64,000 nt of DNA from Firmicutes bacterium HGW-Firmicutes-1 (GTDB lineage Bacteria > Bacillota > Clostridia > Lachnospirales > Vallitaleaceae), in the NCBI GenBank assembly GCA_002841625.1, contig PHAG01000008.1, positions 186,001 through 250,000 of the forward strand, read 5' to 3'. Position 1 is the stretch's first letter; each line of letters begins with the position of its first letter. The notes under the pieces are model-generated. The model worked only from the letters and a program-made list of their open reading frames with translations, did no database searches and was not told the DNA's origin. Below are positions 7,844 to 17,367 of this stretch, piece after piece. The translations under genes were made by a program, and so were the position numbers.

Positions 7844-9851
7844 CAATTATAAAACACTATTAGATATGTATATTTTTGAAACATCTCAATTTATAGATCA
7901 GCTTGAGCAATTGATTATGAATGGAGAAAACACTGATTTTTCAAGCGTAATACATGAAATATTTAGGATAATGCATACTATCAAGGGCTCATCTGCAATG
8001 ATGAATTTTAATGATGTAGCTAAATTATCTCATGCTGTCGAAGATTTGTTCTATTATATTAGAGAAAACAACCCAAAGAATTTAGATACGAAGTCCTTAA
8101 GTGATATCATCTTAGGTTGCATTGATTTTATTAAAAACGAACTATTTAAGATTGAAAGTGGAAAGATAGAACTTGAAGATTCTTCAGAAAAGATAGAGGA
8201 AATAAATAAATTTCTCAGTGGACTAAAAAACTTAAAACGAGTTAATATCTCATTAGAGGCAATTGAATCAACGTTAGTAAAAGACAACGATAGTAAGGAT
8301 AATGAAAATACATATGAAATAACCATTCATTTCACGGAAGGTTGTGAAATGGAGAACGTAAGAGCTTTTTCTGTAATTCATCAAGTTTCTCAGGCTATTT
8401 CAGAAATTAAATATAAACCAGAAGAATTATTTGATCAAGAAAATGAGGCAATTGAACAAATTAAAAAAAATGGGTTTAAGATTATGCTGGTATCAAATTT
8501 AAATAAGGAAGGCGTCCATAATTTATTTAAGGAATGTTTATTTATAAGCCAAATTGATATAAAAATTCAAACCAATGAAGAGCTGTCTATAAAGGAGCCT
8601 GTTTCGACTATTTCTAAAGTTGATATAAATGAAGAACAAAAGAATATTAATTTGCCACAAAACGGAGGAATTATTAGTGTAAACATTGAAAAGACTGATA
8701 GGTTAATGAACTTAATCGGAGAATTGATTATTTCAGAGGCTATGGTTACTCAGAATCCTGATTTAAGAGGTTTAGATTTAGAAAACTTTTCTAAGGCTGC
8801 TAGACAGTTAAATAAAATTACGAGTGAATTGCAAGATGTGGTTATGTCAATTAGAATGGTACCGCTAATGGCAACCTTTTATAAAATGCAAAGAATTGTT
8901 CGAGACATGAGCAGTAAGATGAACAAAGATGTTAATTTGAAAATCATAGGGGAAGAGACTGAAGTAGATAAAAGCATTATTGAACATATATCTGATCCAC
9001 TTATGCATTTGGTTCGAAATGCAATAGATCATGGTATTGAGGAGTTAGGGGAACGCATAAAATCCGAAAAACCAAGGATTGGTACAGTTACATTAGAGGC
9101 AAAAAATTCAGGAAGTGATGTCTTAGTAATTATTAAAGATGATGGCAAGGGCTTAAACAAGGAAAAAATATTGAAAAAAGCGCTTGAAAAAGGAATCACT
9201 GACTTATCAAAGGACTTAACTGACAAGGAAATTTTCAACCTAATTTTACTACCAGGCTTCTCTACAAAGGATAATATAACTGAGTTTTCTGGAAGAGGAG
9301 TTGGGATGGATGTGGTAGCAAGAAATATCGAAGCCATAGGAGGCTCGGTAACAGTTGATAGTGAAGAAGGAATAGGTTCAACGATAACACTTAAGATACC
9401 ACTTACACTAGCAATTATTGATGGAATGAATGTTGAAGTTGGTGATGCAAGATATACCTTGCCTACAATAGCAATTAAAGAATCCTTTAGACCTAAAGAA
9501 AGTGATATTATTATTGATCCTCGTGGAAACGAAATGATTATGGTTAGAGGAGAGTGTTATAGAATTCTTCGGCTCCATGAGCTTTTTAATATCCATACAG
9601 AAATTACAGCATTTCATGAAGGGATCATAATTATGGTAGAGCAAAATAGTGAAAGCTTTTGCATCTTTGCTGATCAATTATTAGGACAACAGCAAGTAGT
9701 CATAAAAGCACTACCTAATTATATAAAAAACACAAAAACGATTGGTGGACTTGCCGGGTGTACACTGTTAGGAGATGGAAGCATTAGTCTAATTCTTAAT
9801 GTAGGTGGACTAACAAACATGAAGTCTCTCAAATTATCCTCAGTGAGTTAA
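7830..9851 (+). CDS. cheA: Chemotaxis histidine kinase CheA
   Basis: The protein has an HPt domain with the phosphorylated His in MHTIKGSS (about residue 49), a P2-like CheY-docking region (~150-245), a dimerisation domain (~285-350), a HATPase with N-box HLVRNAIDHG, G1 DDGKGL and G2 GRGVGMDVV, and a C-terminal CheW-like P5 domain (~535-670). At 673 residues it is a normal length. It autophosphorylates on His in response to chemoreceptors and passes phosphate to CheY. The GTG at 7830 has a GGAAG site 8 bases upstream; an ATG at 7812 is a poorer start. It overlaps the preceding cheY and is followed by cheW 24 bases later. Confidence 0.93.
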   Translation: MGENDNYKTLLDMYIFETSQFIDQLEQLIMNGENTDFSSVIHEIFRIMHTIKGSSAMMNFNDVAKLSHAVEDLFYYIRENNPKNLDTKSLSDIILGCIDFIKNELFKIESGKIELEDSSEKIEEINKFLSGLKNLKRVNISLEAIESTLVKDNDSKDNENTYEITIHFTEGCEMENVRAFSVIHQVSQAISEIKYKPEELFDQENEAIEQIKKNGFKIMLVSNLNKEGVHNLFKECLFISQIDIKIQTNEELSIKEPVSTISKVDINEEQKNINLPQNGGIISVNIEKTDRLMNLIGELIISEAMVTQNPDLRGLDLENFSKAARQLNKITSELQDVVMSIRMVPLMATFYKMQRIVRDMSSKMNKDVNLKIIGEETEVDKSIIEHISDPLMHLVRNAIDHGIEELGERIKSEKPRIGTVTLEAKNSGSDVLVIIKDDGKGLNKEKILKKALEKGITDLSKDLTDKEIFNLILLPGFSTKDNITEFSGRGVGMDVVARNIEAIGGSVTVDSEEGIGSTITLKIPLTLAIIDGMNVEVGDARYTLPTIAIKESFRPKESDIIIDPRGNEMIMVRGECYRILRLHELFNIHTEITAFHEGIIIMVEQNSESFCIFADQLLGQQQVVIKALPNYIKNTKTIGGLAGCTLLGDGSISLILNVGGLTNMKSLKLSSVS

Positions 9852-9875
9852 TACTATAAGAAAGGAGTAATGATT

Positions 9876-10364
9876 ATGAGTGACAATATACACGATTTTA
9901 CTGAACAAGAAGAAGATACACAGAAAGGTAGATTTCTAACTTTTTTGTTGGGAAATGAAACCTATGGAATTGACATTCAATTTGTAACAGAAATAATAGG
10001 TATACAACCTGTAACGGAGGTGCCAGAGCTTCCAGAATATATTCGTGGCATTATCAATCTAAGAGGTAAAATAATACCTGTTATGGACGTAAGATTAAGA
10101 TTTAAAAAACAGTTCAGGCAATACAATGATAGGACCTGTGTAGTAGTAGTTGATATTAAGGACATTTCGATTGGATTAATTGTTGATAGTGTAGTAGAGG
10201 TGCTTTCTATTGCTGATGGTGAAATTGTTGATCCACCTGATATAAGTAGGAGTGGAAAAAAATACATAAAGGGTATTGGTAAAGTTGGGAAAGAAGTGAA
10301 AATGCTGCTTAACTGTGAACAGCTGTTAACGGAACAAGATACGAATGAACTAATAAATCTATAA
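9876..10364 (+). CDS. cheW: Chemotaxis coupling protein CheW
   Basis: A 162-residue CheW domain: [42 protein letters not shown] and [13 protein letters not shown] are the classical blocks. It couples chemoreceptors to CheA at the membrane array. Two ATGs are available; the one at 9876 is 8 bases from AAGGAG, the one at 9870 only 2. It lies between cheA and the chemoreceptor gene in one operon. Confidence 0.95.
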   Translation: MSDNIHDFTEQEEDTQKGRFLTFLLGNETYGIDIQFVTEIIGIQPVTEVPELPEYIRGIINLRGKIIPVMDVRLRFKKQFRQYNDRTCVVVVDIKDISIGLIVDSVVEVLSIADGEIVDPPDISRSGKKYIKGIGKVGKEVKMLLNCEQLLTEQDTNELINL

Positions 10365-10384
10365 TAGAAGTGGAGGTATTGACT

Positions 10385-12217
10385 ATGAAATCATTTAATA
10401 ATTTAAAAATTAAGATAAAGTTACTTATATGCTTTTTAATTGTTGCAATTTTCACAGGGACGGTTGGTACAATTGGGATTTTCAATATGAGTGCTTCAAA
10501 TGATAGGACAGATTCGATATATCATAATAACTTTTTACCATCCCATAAACTTGCATTAGTAGAAAGAAATCTTCAATTGATACGTGTCAACTATTTTTTA
10601 ATGCTTTACGAAGAGGATATGTCAACATATAAGGAACGAGTTAATCAAGTGAATGAATGGTCAAAGGAAAATGATGCGAATTTACTAGAATATGAAAAAT
10701 TAATCATAAATGAAGAGGATCGTGAATTATTTAATGCTTTAAACGGTACGCTTGTAGGGTATAAAGAAATAAGAGCAAAAGCCATAGCTCTGATTGGTGA
10801 AGGAAAATATATTGAGGCAAAAGCAATTACTCCCGAATTTGCAAAAAAAAGGAGTGAAGTAGAGACTGCAGTCGAGGCATTAATTAGCTATAATATTAAC
10901 TTAGCAGATAGAAGCATTAAATCAAGTGAAAGTACATATAAAGCACAATCCCTTATGATGATTGTCATCATAGTAATAAGTGTCTTATTGGCAATTTCGT
11001 TAGGATTTGTTATAGCAAATTTAATAAGCAAACCTTTAAAAAAACTAACTAGCATTGCAGACGCAATTAGTGTGGGAGATGTAGAGGTAGATGTGGATAT
11101 TAATTCTAAAGATGAAATAGGTAAGCTTGCTGACTCTTTTAAGAAAATGATTAAAAATATCCAGGAGCAGACCTTAGTAGTTGAAAGAATTGCAGATGGA
11201 GATTTAACAATGTCAGTTGCGGCCAAATCTGAAAAAGATATCCTTGGTATAAAGTTAAATGAAATGGTGGAAAAAAATAATGAGATACTATCTAATATTA
11301 GTTATGCTTCTGATCAAGTAGCTTCAGGTTCAAATCAAGTATCTGATTCTAGCATGTCACTTTCAGAAGGAGCAACAGAGCAAGCGAGTGCGATTGAAGA
11401 ATTATCTGCATCTATTGAACAGATTTCTTCTCAAACAAAACAAAATGCTGTAAATGCAAACGAAGCAAATGGCCTAGCACTAACTGCTATGAAAGAGGCA
11501 GAAGAAGGAAATGATAAAATGCAAAACATGCTTCACTCAATGGCAGAAATAAACGATTCGTCTAGTAACATTTCTAAAATTATTAAGGTTATCGATGAAA
11601 TTGCTTTTCAAACGAATATCTTGGCTCTTAATGCCGCTGTTGAAGCTGCTCGAGCAGGTCAACATGGGAAAGGTTTTGCAGTAGTTGCTGAAGAGGTTAG
11701 AAATTTAGCGGCCAGAAGTGCTAACGCAGCAAAAGAAACTACGGTGATGATTGAAAGCTCTATTAAGAAGGTAGATGATGGAACACGATTGGCGAATGAT
11801 ACTGCGTCTGCTTTAAGTAAAATTGTTTTAAGTGTATCTAAGGCAGCTCAATTAGTTGGAGAGATTGCAGTTGCTTCAGATGAACAAGCTACAGGTATTT
11901 CTCAAGTAAATCAAGGCATCATGCAAATATCTCAAGTTGTTCAGTCAAATTCAGCTACATCAGAAGAAACAGCAGCGGCAAGTGAAGAGCTTGCGGGACA
12001 AGCGGAACTGCTTAAACAGCAAATCTTAAGATTTAAATTAAAAAAAGTAAGTGTTGGGCAAAGTTATAAAGGGTATGAAGAAATTAATCCAGAAATTCTT
12101 AGGATGCTTGAAGAAATGAATTCAAGGAAGTACGCAGCCACTACACAACAATCAGAATCAGCATCAGGAAACCCTAAAAAAATAGTGCTCAGTGATCATG
12201 AATTTGGAAAATACTAA
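10385..12217 (+). CDS. Methyl-accepting chemotaxis protein
   Basis: The 610-residue receptor has an N-terminal TM helix (about residues 10-32), an extracellular helical ligand domain of four-helix-bundle type (~33-185), a second TM (~190-212), HAMP (~210-265) and a cytoplasmic signalling domain whose hairpin tip is intact ([20 protein letters not shown], followed by [15 protein letters not shown]). The ligand is unknown. No CheR-docking pentapeptide is visible at the C-terminus, which ends in HEFGKY. The ATG at 10385 is 8 bases from GGAGG; the earlier GTG at 10370 overlaps that site. It is the last gene of the che operon; no cheR, cheB, cheC or cheD is present. Confidence 0.94.
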   Translation: MKSFNNLKIKIKLLICFLIVAIFTGTVGTIGIFNMSASNDRTDSIYHNNFLPSHKLALVERNLQLIRVNYFLMLYEEDMSTYKERVNQVNEWSKENDANLLEYEKLIINEEDRELFNALNGTLVGYKEIRAKAIALIGEGKYIEAKAITPEFAKKRSEVETAVEALISYNINLADRSIKSSESTYKAQSLMMIVIIVISVLLAISLGFVIANLISKPLKKLTSIADAISVGDVEVDVDINSKDEIGKLADSFKKMIKNIQEQTLVVERIADGDLTMSVAAKSEKDILGIKLNEMVEKNNEILSNISYASDQVASGSNQVSDSSMSLSEGATEQASAIEELSASIEQISSQTKQNAVNANEANGLALTAMKEAEEGNDKMQNMLHSMAEINDSSSNISKIIKVIDEIAFQTNILALNAAVEAARAGQHGKGFAVVAEEVRNLAARSANAAKETTVMIESSIKKVDDGTRLANDTASALSKIVLSVSKAAQLVGEIAVASDEQATGISQVNQGIMQISQVVQSNSATSEETAAASEELAGQAELLKQQILRFKLKKVSVGQSYKGYEEINPEILRMLEEMNSRKYAATTQQSESASGNPKKIVLSDHEFGKY

Positions 12218-12230
12218 TCAATATTGTATA

Positions 12231-12263
12231 AATAGAAGGAAAGCTAAGGCTTTCCTTCTATTT
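12231..12263 (+). terminator. Terminator of the cheA-cheW-mcp operon
   Basis: AATAGAAGGAAAGC pairs with GCTTTCCTTCTATT around TAAG, a 14-bp perfect stem; only a short T-stretch follows. Confidence 0.8.
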
Positions 12264-12306
12264 ATATCCATAAAATGAAAACGGTAGCCAATGCTACGGA
12301 TTATAT

Positions 12307-12334
12307 TTGGAAAATGATGTATACTATATATAAC
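12307..12334 (+). promoter_or_regulatory. Possible promoter of the cupin gene
   Basis: TTGGAA (12307-12312), 16 bases, TATAAC (12329-12334). Moderate match to the sigma-A consensus. Confidence 0.45.
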
Positions 12335-12387
12335 ATGATAAAACGAGCTCATGAAAACATCAATTAAACTTAAATGGAGGATTATTT

Positions 12388-12735
12388 ATGAAAAAGCTAT
12401 TAAAAAATATAGATTTTGCAAAAATATTAGAAATGGAAGACCTAGTAACTTACAATGAAGGTCAGGTTGTTAGTAAAACACTTGTTCAAAATAAAACAAT
12501 CAGCATTACACTATTTGCATTTGATCAAAATGAAGAAATAGGAGAACATGTTACAAGTGGAGATGCAATGGTTTACGTGCTAGATGGTATGACAGAAATT
12601 ACGATCGGAGAGGAATTGTTTAAAGTAAAAAAAGGTGAAACGATAGTAATGCCTGCAGGAATACCACATGCTCTTTTTGCTAGAGAAAAGTTTAAAATGC
12701 TGTTGATTATTGTGTTTAATCCAATGGAAGATTAG
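12388..12735 (+). CDS. Cupin-domain protein
   Basis: A 115-residue single cupin barrel. The first cupin motif is degenerate (GEHVTSGDAMVYVLDG, with one His where two are usual) and the second reads GETIVMPAGIPHALFA with its His. Small cupins of this type bind a metal or a small ligand and often serve as sensors or isomerases; the substrate cannot be told. GGAGGA precedes the ATG. It stands alone between a promoter and a terminator. Confidence 0.85.
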   Translation: MKKLLKNIDFAKILEMEDLVTYNEGQVVSKTLVQNKTISITLFAFDQNEEIGEHVTSGDAMVYVLDGMTEITIGEELFKVKKGETIVMPAGIPHALFAREKFKMLLIIVFNPMED

Positions 12736-12804
12736 TAGGTTATTATAATTGACCAAGCAGTTATATAATGATATAATTAATAAATTATATATGATATATA
12801 AACT

Positions 12805-12829
12805 AAGGCAGTATTTACACTGCCTTTTT
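12805..12829 (+). terminator. Terminator after the cupin gene
   Basis: AAGGCAGT pairs with ACTGCCTT around a six-base loop, followed by TTT. Confidence 0.85.
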
Positions 12830-12890
12830 GTAATACATAGGTTTAACATGGCTACAGAGGGATATAGTATAAAAAAGATAGGAGATTGAT

Positions 12891-14009
12891 ATGAATAAAA
12901 AATTAATTAAGAGTTGTATGTTTCTAATAACATATTTTATTTTTCTCGTTCTGGTAATCGTAAAGGCGGATATATTAATTGGTTTTTTGACTAACTTCAT
13001 TATGACGCTTGTACCTTTGTTTATTGGTATTGCTATAGCTTTTATACTGAATAGACCGTATACTTTCTTTTTGAAAAAGTACAATACGATGATAAGAAAT
13101 AGAAAGCTTAAAAAGTTATCGAAGCTTTTCTCTATTGCCACAGTATATATCTTGTTTTTTGTAATAGTAAGCGGTATAATCACGTTTCTATTACCTCAAC
13201 TTTCAGACAGCATTGAGATATTATATAATAACCTTGGAGACTATGGTGCGAATCTAGAAAATTTTGCAAATAAGATCAAGGAATTTTTGAAATTAGATAC
13301 ACTTTCAATAAATATTGACTCAGCACTTGCACAAGTTCCTGATATGGCATCTGGTTTTGTTACTGGAATTTTCCCACAAATTTTTGATTTTACAACAGGA
13401 TTTGTACGTTCAATCGTTAATATCATAATAGGATTTATTATATCAATCTATTTATTAGCAGATAAAGATAGATTAAAAAGACAATTTTCTGATGTGTTAA
13501 TCGCCTATGCACCTAAAAAAGCGGCTATTAGAATTATAAAGGTGGCTAAATTGGTGATCAATACGTTTACAAGTTTCGTAGGTGGACAGTTTACCGAGGC
13601 CTTAATATTAGGAATCATGTTTTTTGTTGGAATGTTAATATTTGGGTTTGATTATCCACTTTTAATAAGTGTAATTATAGCCGTGATGGGTCTAATACCT
13701 ATTGTAGGTCCAATTATTGGGTTAATTCCCTCAGTATTTATTTTGTTAATGATAGAACCGATGCAGGCTGCATGGTTTTTGCTTTACTTTGTTGTGATAC
13801 AACAAATCGAAGGTAACTTAATTTACCCTAAGGTTGTTGGTGAGTCTATTGGTCTCCCAGCCCTTTGGGTATTACTCGCAATCATCATTGGTGGTGGTCT
13901 TTTCGGAGTTCTAGGCATGGTTTTAGGTGTGCCAACGGCATCCGTGATTTATCAGCTTATGAAAGAAGCGGTTCATAATAGACTTGAGGAAAATAATTCT
14001 GAATCATAA
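12891..14009 (+). CDS. AI-2E family transporter (YdbI/YtvI-like membrane protein)
   Basis: 372 residues with the AI-2E/PF01594 layout: two N-terminal TM helices, a soluble amphipathic middle region (~95-150), then about five more TM helices including GGQFTEALILGIMFF, VMGLIPIVGPIIGLIPS and the C-terminal GGGLFGVLGMVLGVPTASV. The family exports autoinducer-2 or acts as a sodium/proton antiporter in different members, so the substrate is open. The AGGAGA ribosome site is good. The zinc ABC genes follow after 62 bases and may be cotranscribed. Confidence 0.88.
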   Translation: MNKKLIKSCMFLITYFIFLVLVIVKADILIGFLTNFIMTLVPLFIGIAIAFILNRPYTFFLKKYNTMIRNRKLKKLSKLFSIATVYILFFVIVSGIITFLLPQLSDSIEILYNNLGDYGANLENFANKIKEFLKLDTLSINIDSALAQVPDMASGFVTGIFPQIFDFTTGFVRSIVNIIIGFIISIYLLADKDRLKRQFSDVLIAYAPKKAAIRIIKVAKLVINTFTSFVGGQFTEALILGIMFFVGMLIFGFDYPLLISVIIAVMGLIPIVGPIIGLIPSVFILLMIEPMQAAWFLLYFVVIQQIEGNLIYPKVVGESIGLPALWVLLAIIIGGGLFGVLGMVLGVPTASVIYQLMKEAVHNRLEENNSES

Positions 14010-14023
14010 TACAATAATAAGCA

Positions 14024-14037
14024 ACCTAGCGCTAGGT
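14024..14037. repeat. 14-bp perfect palindrome upstream of the ABC genes
   Basis: ACCTAGCGCTAGGT reads identically on both strands, in the 62-base gap before the ABC ATPase gene. It may be an operator or a weak hairpin; it is not followed by a T-run. Confidence 0.5.
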
Positions 14038-14071
14038 ACACAATAGAGGATATTTGTGAAGAGGAAAACAT

Positions 14072-14851
14072 ATGAAGAACTTAGTAGAAGTAAACAATTT
14101 AAATTTTGGATATCATAATTCATTGGTCTTAAAGGACATTAATTTTACTGTTAAGAAAGGCGATTTCTTAGGAATTATTGGTGCAAATGGGTCAGGTAAA
14201 AGCACCTTAATTAAAATGATGCTTAGAATATTAGATCCATGGAGCGGAGAGATAAAACTGTTTGGTGAAAACATTCAAAACTTAAAATCCTGGAATAAGG
14301 TAGGCTATATATCTCAAAAGGCCAACTCTTTCAATGGAAGCTTCCCAGCTACGGTTGAAGAGGTGGTACTTGCGAATCTATACTATCAAATAGGGCCCTT
14401 TAAGCTACCACAAAAGAAGCATAAGGAAATGGTTTTCAATGCTTTAGAAAAGGTAGGAATGCAGGAGTATAGAAAAAGTCTTATTGGTAGCTTGTCGGGA
14501 GGTCAACAACAAAGGGTATTCTTGGCAAGGGTATTGGTCGGTGATCCGGAAATACTCATTTTAGATGAACCGACAGTTGGAATTGATTTAAAGGCAGAGG
14601 AAGCCTTATACTGCTTATTAGCTCGCATCAATCAAGAACTTGGCTTGACTGTTATTATGGTGACCCATGATATTGGAGCTATTACAATTCATGCAAATCG
14701 GCTCATATGCTTAGGCGAAAATGGAATGTTTGAACATAATCCAAAGGAAGGCATGACAAGTGATTTTGTCTCAGAATTTTATGGGTATGATGTAAACTTA
14801 CATGCGCATAACTGTGATAAATGTACGAAGAGTGAGGTGAAATCATGCTAG
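14072..14851 (+). CDS. znuC: Zinc/manganese ABC transporter ATPase (ZnuC-like)
   Basis: The 259-residue ATPase has Walker A GANGSGKST, the Q-loop at YISQKA, signature LSGGQQQR, Walker B ILILDEPT and the switch His in TVIMVTHD. The C-terminal tail is unusually Cys/His-rich (HAHNCDKC and KSC), a likely metal-binding extension. It energises import of a divalent metal together with the overlapping permease (7-base overlap). No binding-protein gene is adjacent; the best candidate is the zinc-type lipoprotein at 30226. Zinc rather than manganese is favoured by that lipoprotein's His/acid-rich loop, but this is inference. Confidence 0.9.
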   Translation: MKNLVEVNNLNFGYHNSLVLKDINFTVKKGDFLGIIGANGSGKSTLIKMMLRILDPWSGEIKLFGENIQNLKSWNKVGYISQKANSFNGSFPATVEEVVLANLYYQIGPFKLPQKKHKEMVFNALEKVGMQEYRKSLIGSLSGGQQQRVFLARVLVGDPEILILDEPTVGIDLKAEEALYCLLARINQELGLTVIMVTHDIGAITIHANRLICLGENGMFEHNPKEGMTSDFVSEFYGYDVNLHAHNCDKCTKSEVKSC

Positions 14852-15684
14852 ATATATTTCAATATGCATTTATGCAAAAGGCTTTTTTGGTAGGATTATT
14901 AATTGCAGTAATCACACCATGTATAGGTATGATTGTAGTATTAAAAAGACTTTCTATGATTGGAGATTCGCTGTCTCATAACTCGTTAGCGGGAGTAGCT
15001 GCAGGCTTAGCATTTGGGTTTAATCCTATCATCGGAGCAGTCATATTTTCAGTAACAGCTGCCTTTGGTATAGAACGTATCCGCAAGGCCTTCCCACAAT
15101 ATGCAGAAATAGCCATAGCTGTCATTATGTCTACGGGTATTGGATTTGCGGGTGTATTATCAGGCTTTGTTAAAAATAGTGCCAGTTTTAATAGCTTTCT
15201 TTTTGGGAGTATAGTTGCAATAACAGATTTTGAGCTCTATATTGTGCTTGGTTTAAGCAGTATTGTTATGTTAGCGGTGTTGTTATTATATAAGGAATTG
15301 TTTTATGTGACCTTTGATGAAGAGTCTGCTAGACTTGCAGGAGTACCTATTAAGGTTGTGGATTTTATATTTACTCTGTTAACGGCAATTACCATATCTA
15401 TATCAGCTAGAACAGTAGGTGCACTTGTTATTTCTTCGCTCATGGTTTTACCGGTTGCAACGGCAATGCAATTTGCAAGGAGTTATAAACAAACAATGAT
15501 ATATTCAATCTTGATTGCAATTTTTTGCACCATGATGGGTCTATACGTTTCCTATTATGGTGGGTTAAAACCAGGCGGAACTATAGTTTTAGTTGGTGTT
15601 TTAGTATTGTTACTAGTAATTGCTTATAAAAATGTCATTAGAAAAATTTTCTTAAAAAGAGTCTCTATTGGTAATGCTAATTAG
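14845..15684 (+). CDS. znuB: Zinc/manganese ABC transporter permease (ZnuB-like)
   Basis: A 279-residue ABC-3 family permease with about eight TM helices. MIGDSLSHNSLAGVAAG near the N-terminus and AARTVGALVIS-like (SARTVGALVISSLMVLP) near residue 190 are the family signatures. It forms the membrane channel for metal import with the preceding ATPase, whose 3' end it overlaps (ATGCTAG), which indicates translational coupling. Confidence 0.92.
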   Translation: MLDIFQYAFMQKAFLVGLLIAVITPCIGMIVVLKRLSMIGDSLSHNSLAGVAAGLAFGFNPIIGAVIFSVTAAFGIERIRKAFPQYAEIAIAVIMSTGIGFAGVLSGFVKNSASFNSFLFGSIVAITDFELYIVLGLSSIVMLAVLLLYKELFYVTFDEESARLAGVPIKVVDFIFTLLTAITISISARTVGALVISSLMVLPVATAMQFARSYKQTMIYSILIAIFCTMMGLYVSYYGGLKPGGTIVLVGVLVLLLVIAYKNVIRKIFLKRVSIGNAN

Positions 15685-15739
15685 AACAGGATTTACTGAA
15701 AGGCAACGTAAATTTATTTGTTTTTTTGCATTTATATTG

Positions 15740-15768
15740 TAGACTGATGGCAAAACCTGTGATATAAT
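15740..15768 (+). promoter_or_regulatory. Extended -10 promoter of uraA
   Basis: TGATATAAT gives a perfect TATAAT (15763-15768) with an upstream TG; the -35 box TAGACT (15740-15745) is weak, with a 17-base spacer. Confidence 0.65.
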
Positions 15769-15773
15769 TGGCA

Positions 15774-15857
15774 ACGGGTTACAAGTGTAGTCCGTGATCA
15801 AATTAAATTAAACGTATATCCTTACTTCCCGCTTTATTAGCATGGGAAGCTTTTTTT
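15774..15857 (+). promoter_or_regulatory. uraA leader with hairpin and attenuator-like terminator
   Basis: Just after the predicted start, ACGGGTTAC (15774-15782) pairs with GTAGTCCGT (15787-15795) around AAGT. A second hairpin, CTTCCCGCT (15825-15833) with AGC-AT-GGGAAG (15839-15849), is followed by seven T, so it looks like an intrinsic terminator ending 33 bases before uraA. Pyrimidine genes of Firmicutes are often attenuated by PyrR, but the leader lacks a good PyrR-binding loop, so the sensing mechanism is open. Confidence 0.6.
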
Positions 15858-15890
15858 GGGATAATAATAAAACTATGGAGGATTGAAATC

Positions 15891-17189
15891 ATGCAAAGAA
15901 AAGTCATTCAAGTCGAAGAGAAAGTCCCTTTTTTACAAGGCTTACCTTTAAGTTTTCAACATCTTTTTGCAATGTTTGGTGCTTCGGTACTCGTACCATT
16001 TCTTTTAAACGATGCTGCTCAGACACAGGTTGTTGACCCATCTTTGGTATTACTCATGAATGGTATTGGAACACTTCTGTACATCTTTTTATGTAAAGGT
16101 AAGTCACCAGCATTTCTTGGATCGAGTTTTGCCTTTATCGGACCTGCAATCTTAATCATTACAAGTTCATCAGATGTTACAGGTAATTATTCAAATGTAT
16201 TAGGTGGATTTATTGTATCTGCCCTCATTTTTTGTAGTGTAGCACTTATTGTACGTGTTGTAGGAACAAATTGGTTAAATGTTGTATTACCGCCAGCGGC
16301 AATGGGTCCAATCGTGGCCTTAATTGGTCTTGATCTTGCGCATACAGCTACAGGAATGGCTGGTTTAAATCCAAGTGATGGAATTTTTGATACAAAAACC
16401 ATCATTGTTTCCTTGTTTACACTCGCAGTGGTAATATTAGGCACATTGCTTTTTAGAGGATTCTTTTCTATCATCCCAATTTTATTTGGAGTATTATCTG
16501 GTTATACATTGGCCGCTTTTTTAGGTATGGTGGACTTCACTAAAATAACAGGAGAAGGGGTTCAACTTCTTACAATGCCCAACTTTGTAATGCCAACCTT
16601 TGATATAACTGCAATTATGATTATTATTCCAGCGACACTGGTTGTTATATCTGAACATATTGGACATCTTTTTGTAACTGGAAATATTGTAGGGCGTGAT
16701 CTTACTAAGGATCCTGGTCTTCACAGATCTCTTCTTGGTGATGGATTATCTTCTTTGATATCAGGTTTTGCTGGTTCAGTTCCAACGACGACTTATGGTG
16801 AGAACATGGGTGTTATGGCAATTACGAAGGTATATAGTGTTTGGGTAATTGGTGGTGCAGGTATTATCTCTATCATTCTTGCCTTTTTTGGAAATCTTTC
16901 AGGTGCCATTTCTAGTATCCCAGTTCCGGTTATGGGAGGCATTTGTATATTGCTTTTTGGTGTTATTGCTGCATCTGGTATTAGAATGATTGTTGAAGCA
17001 AAGGTTGACTACAGTAACTCAAAAAACCTAATTCTTACCTCAGTTATATTAATTGTTGGTATTAGCCAAGTAGCAATTAAAATTGGAAGTGTAGAATTAA
17101 AAGGTATGGTATTGGCTACTATCGTAGGTATGTTATTGAGCCTTATGATTTATACCTTTGATAAATTAAAGCTTACGAATGATAATTAA
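15891..17189 (+). CDS. uraA: Uracil permease (UraA/PyrP, NCS2 family)
   Basis: The 432-residue protein is strikingly like E. coli UraA: FQHLFAMFGASVLVP, MNGIGTLLY, GSSFAFIGPA, the TM8 SEHIGHL segment with the substrate-binding Glu/His, GLSSLISGFAGSVPTTTYGEN with the TM10 Glu, and GASGIR-type VIAASGIRMIVE. It imports uracil with protons through 14 TM segments. GGAGGA is 8 bases before the ATG. It forms a single-gene unit with an attenuator-like leader and a large downstream hairpin. Confidence 0.95.
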   Translation: MQRKVIQVEEKVPFLQGLPLSFQHLFAMFGASVLVPFLLNDAAQTQVVDPSLVLLMNGIGTLLYIFLCKGKSPAFLGSSFAFIGPAILIITSSSDVTGNYSNVLGGFIVSALIFCSVALIVRVVGTNWLNVVLPPAAMGPIVALIGLDLAHTATGMAGLNPSDGIFDTKTIIVSLFTLAVVILGTLLFRGFFSIIPILFGVLSGYTLAAFLGMVDFTKITGEGVQLLTMPNFVMPTFDITAIMIIIPATLVVISEHIGHLFVTGNIVGRDLTKDPGLHRSLLGDGLSSLISGFAGSVPTTTYGENMGVMAITKVYSVWVIGGAGIISIILAFFGNLSGAISSIPVPVMGGICILLFGVIAASGIRMIVEAKVDYSNSKNLILTSVILIVGISQVAIKIGSVELKGMVLATIVGMLLSLMIYTFDKLKLTNDN

Positions 17190-17213
17190 GTAAAGTATTT
17201 ATTGTGATTTTAT

Positions 17214-17309
17214 AAACCCATCATATGCGAAATAACTCTAAAAGTTAGACACTGTAGTATACTTGTGTTTATAACCAAGGGGTGCATTTCTCATAGGATG
17301 GGTTTTTTT
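17214..17309 (+). terminator. Branched structured RNA ending in a terminator
   Basis: AAACCCATC (17214-17222) pairs with GATGGGTTT (17297-17305) followed by a T-run. The pairing continues inward (ATATGCGAAAT with ATTTCTCATAG, two mismatches), and the ~55-base interior can form two small hairpins (AACT/AGTT and ACAC/GTGT). As a terminator for uraA it is far longer than needed, so an aptamer-like or small RNA role is possible. Confidence 0.55.
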
Positions 17310-17310
17310 G

Positions 17311-17343
17311 CCGAATGGAATGCGGAAGTTTTGTAACATTGAC
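17311..17343 (+). repeat. R2 repeat, partial copy
   Basis: Carries the right end of the R2 element (GAATGCGGAAGTTTTGTAAC then ATTGAC), one mismatch from the full copies at 26040 and 39038. The left hairpin arms are missing. Confidence 0.65.
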
Positions 17344-17367
17344 TTCTTTAGAAACATTCGGTATAAG
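17339..17367 (+). promoter_or_regulatory. Promoter upstream of the CNNM/CorC gene, starting in the R2 end
   Basis: TTGACT (17339-17344), 17 bases, TATAAG (17362-17367). A second candidate, TTGACA (17381) with TAAGAT (17405) and an 18-base spacer, lies just downstream. The first -35 box is part of the R2 repeat end. Confidence 0.55.

Noticed and set aside
15774-15857. Purine or PRPP-type riboswitch before uraA
   Set aside because: None of the conserved three-way-junction sequences is present; only hairpin and terminator structure can be supported.
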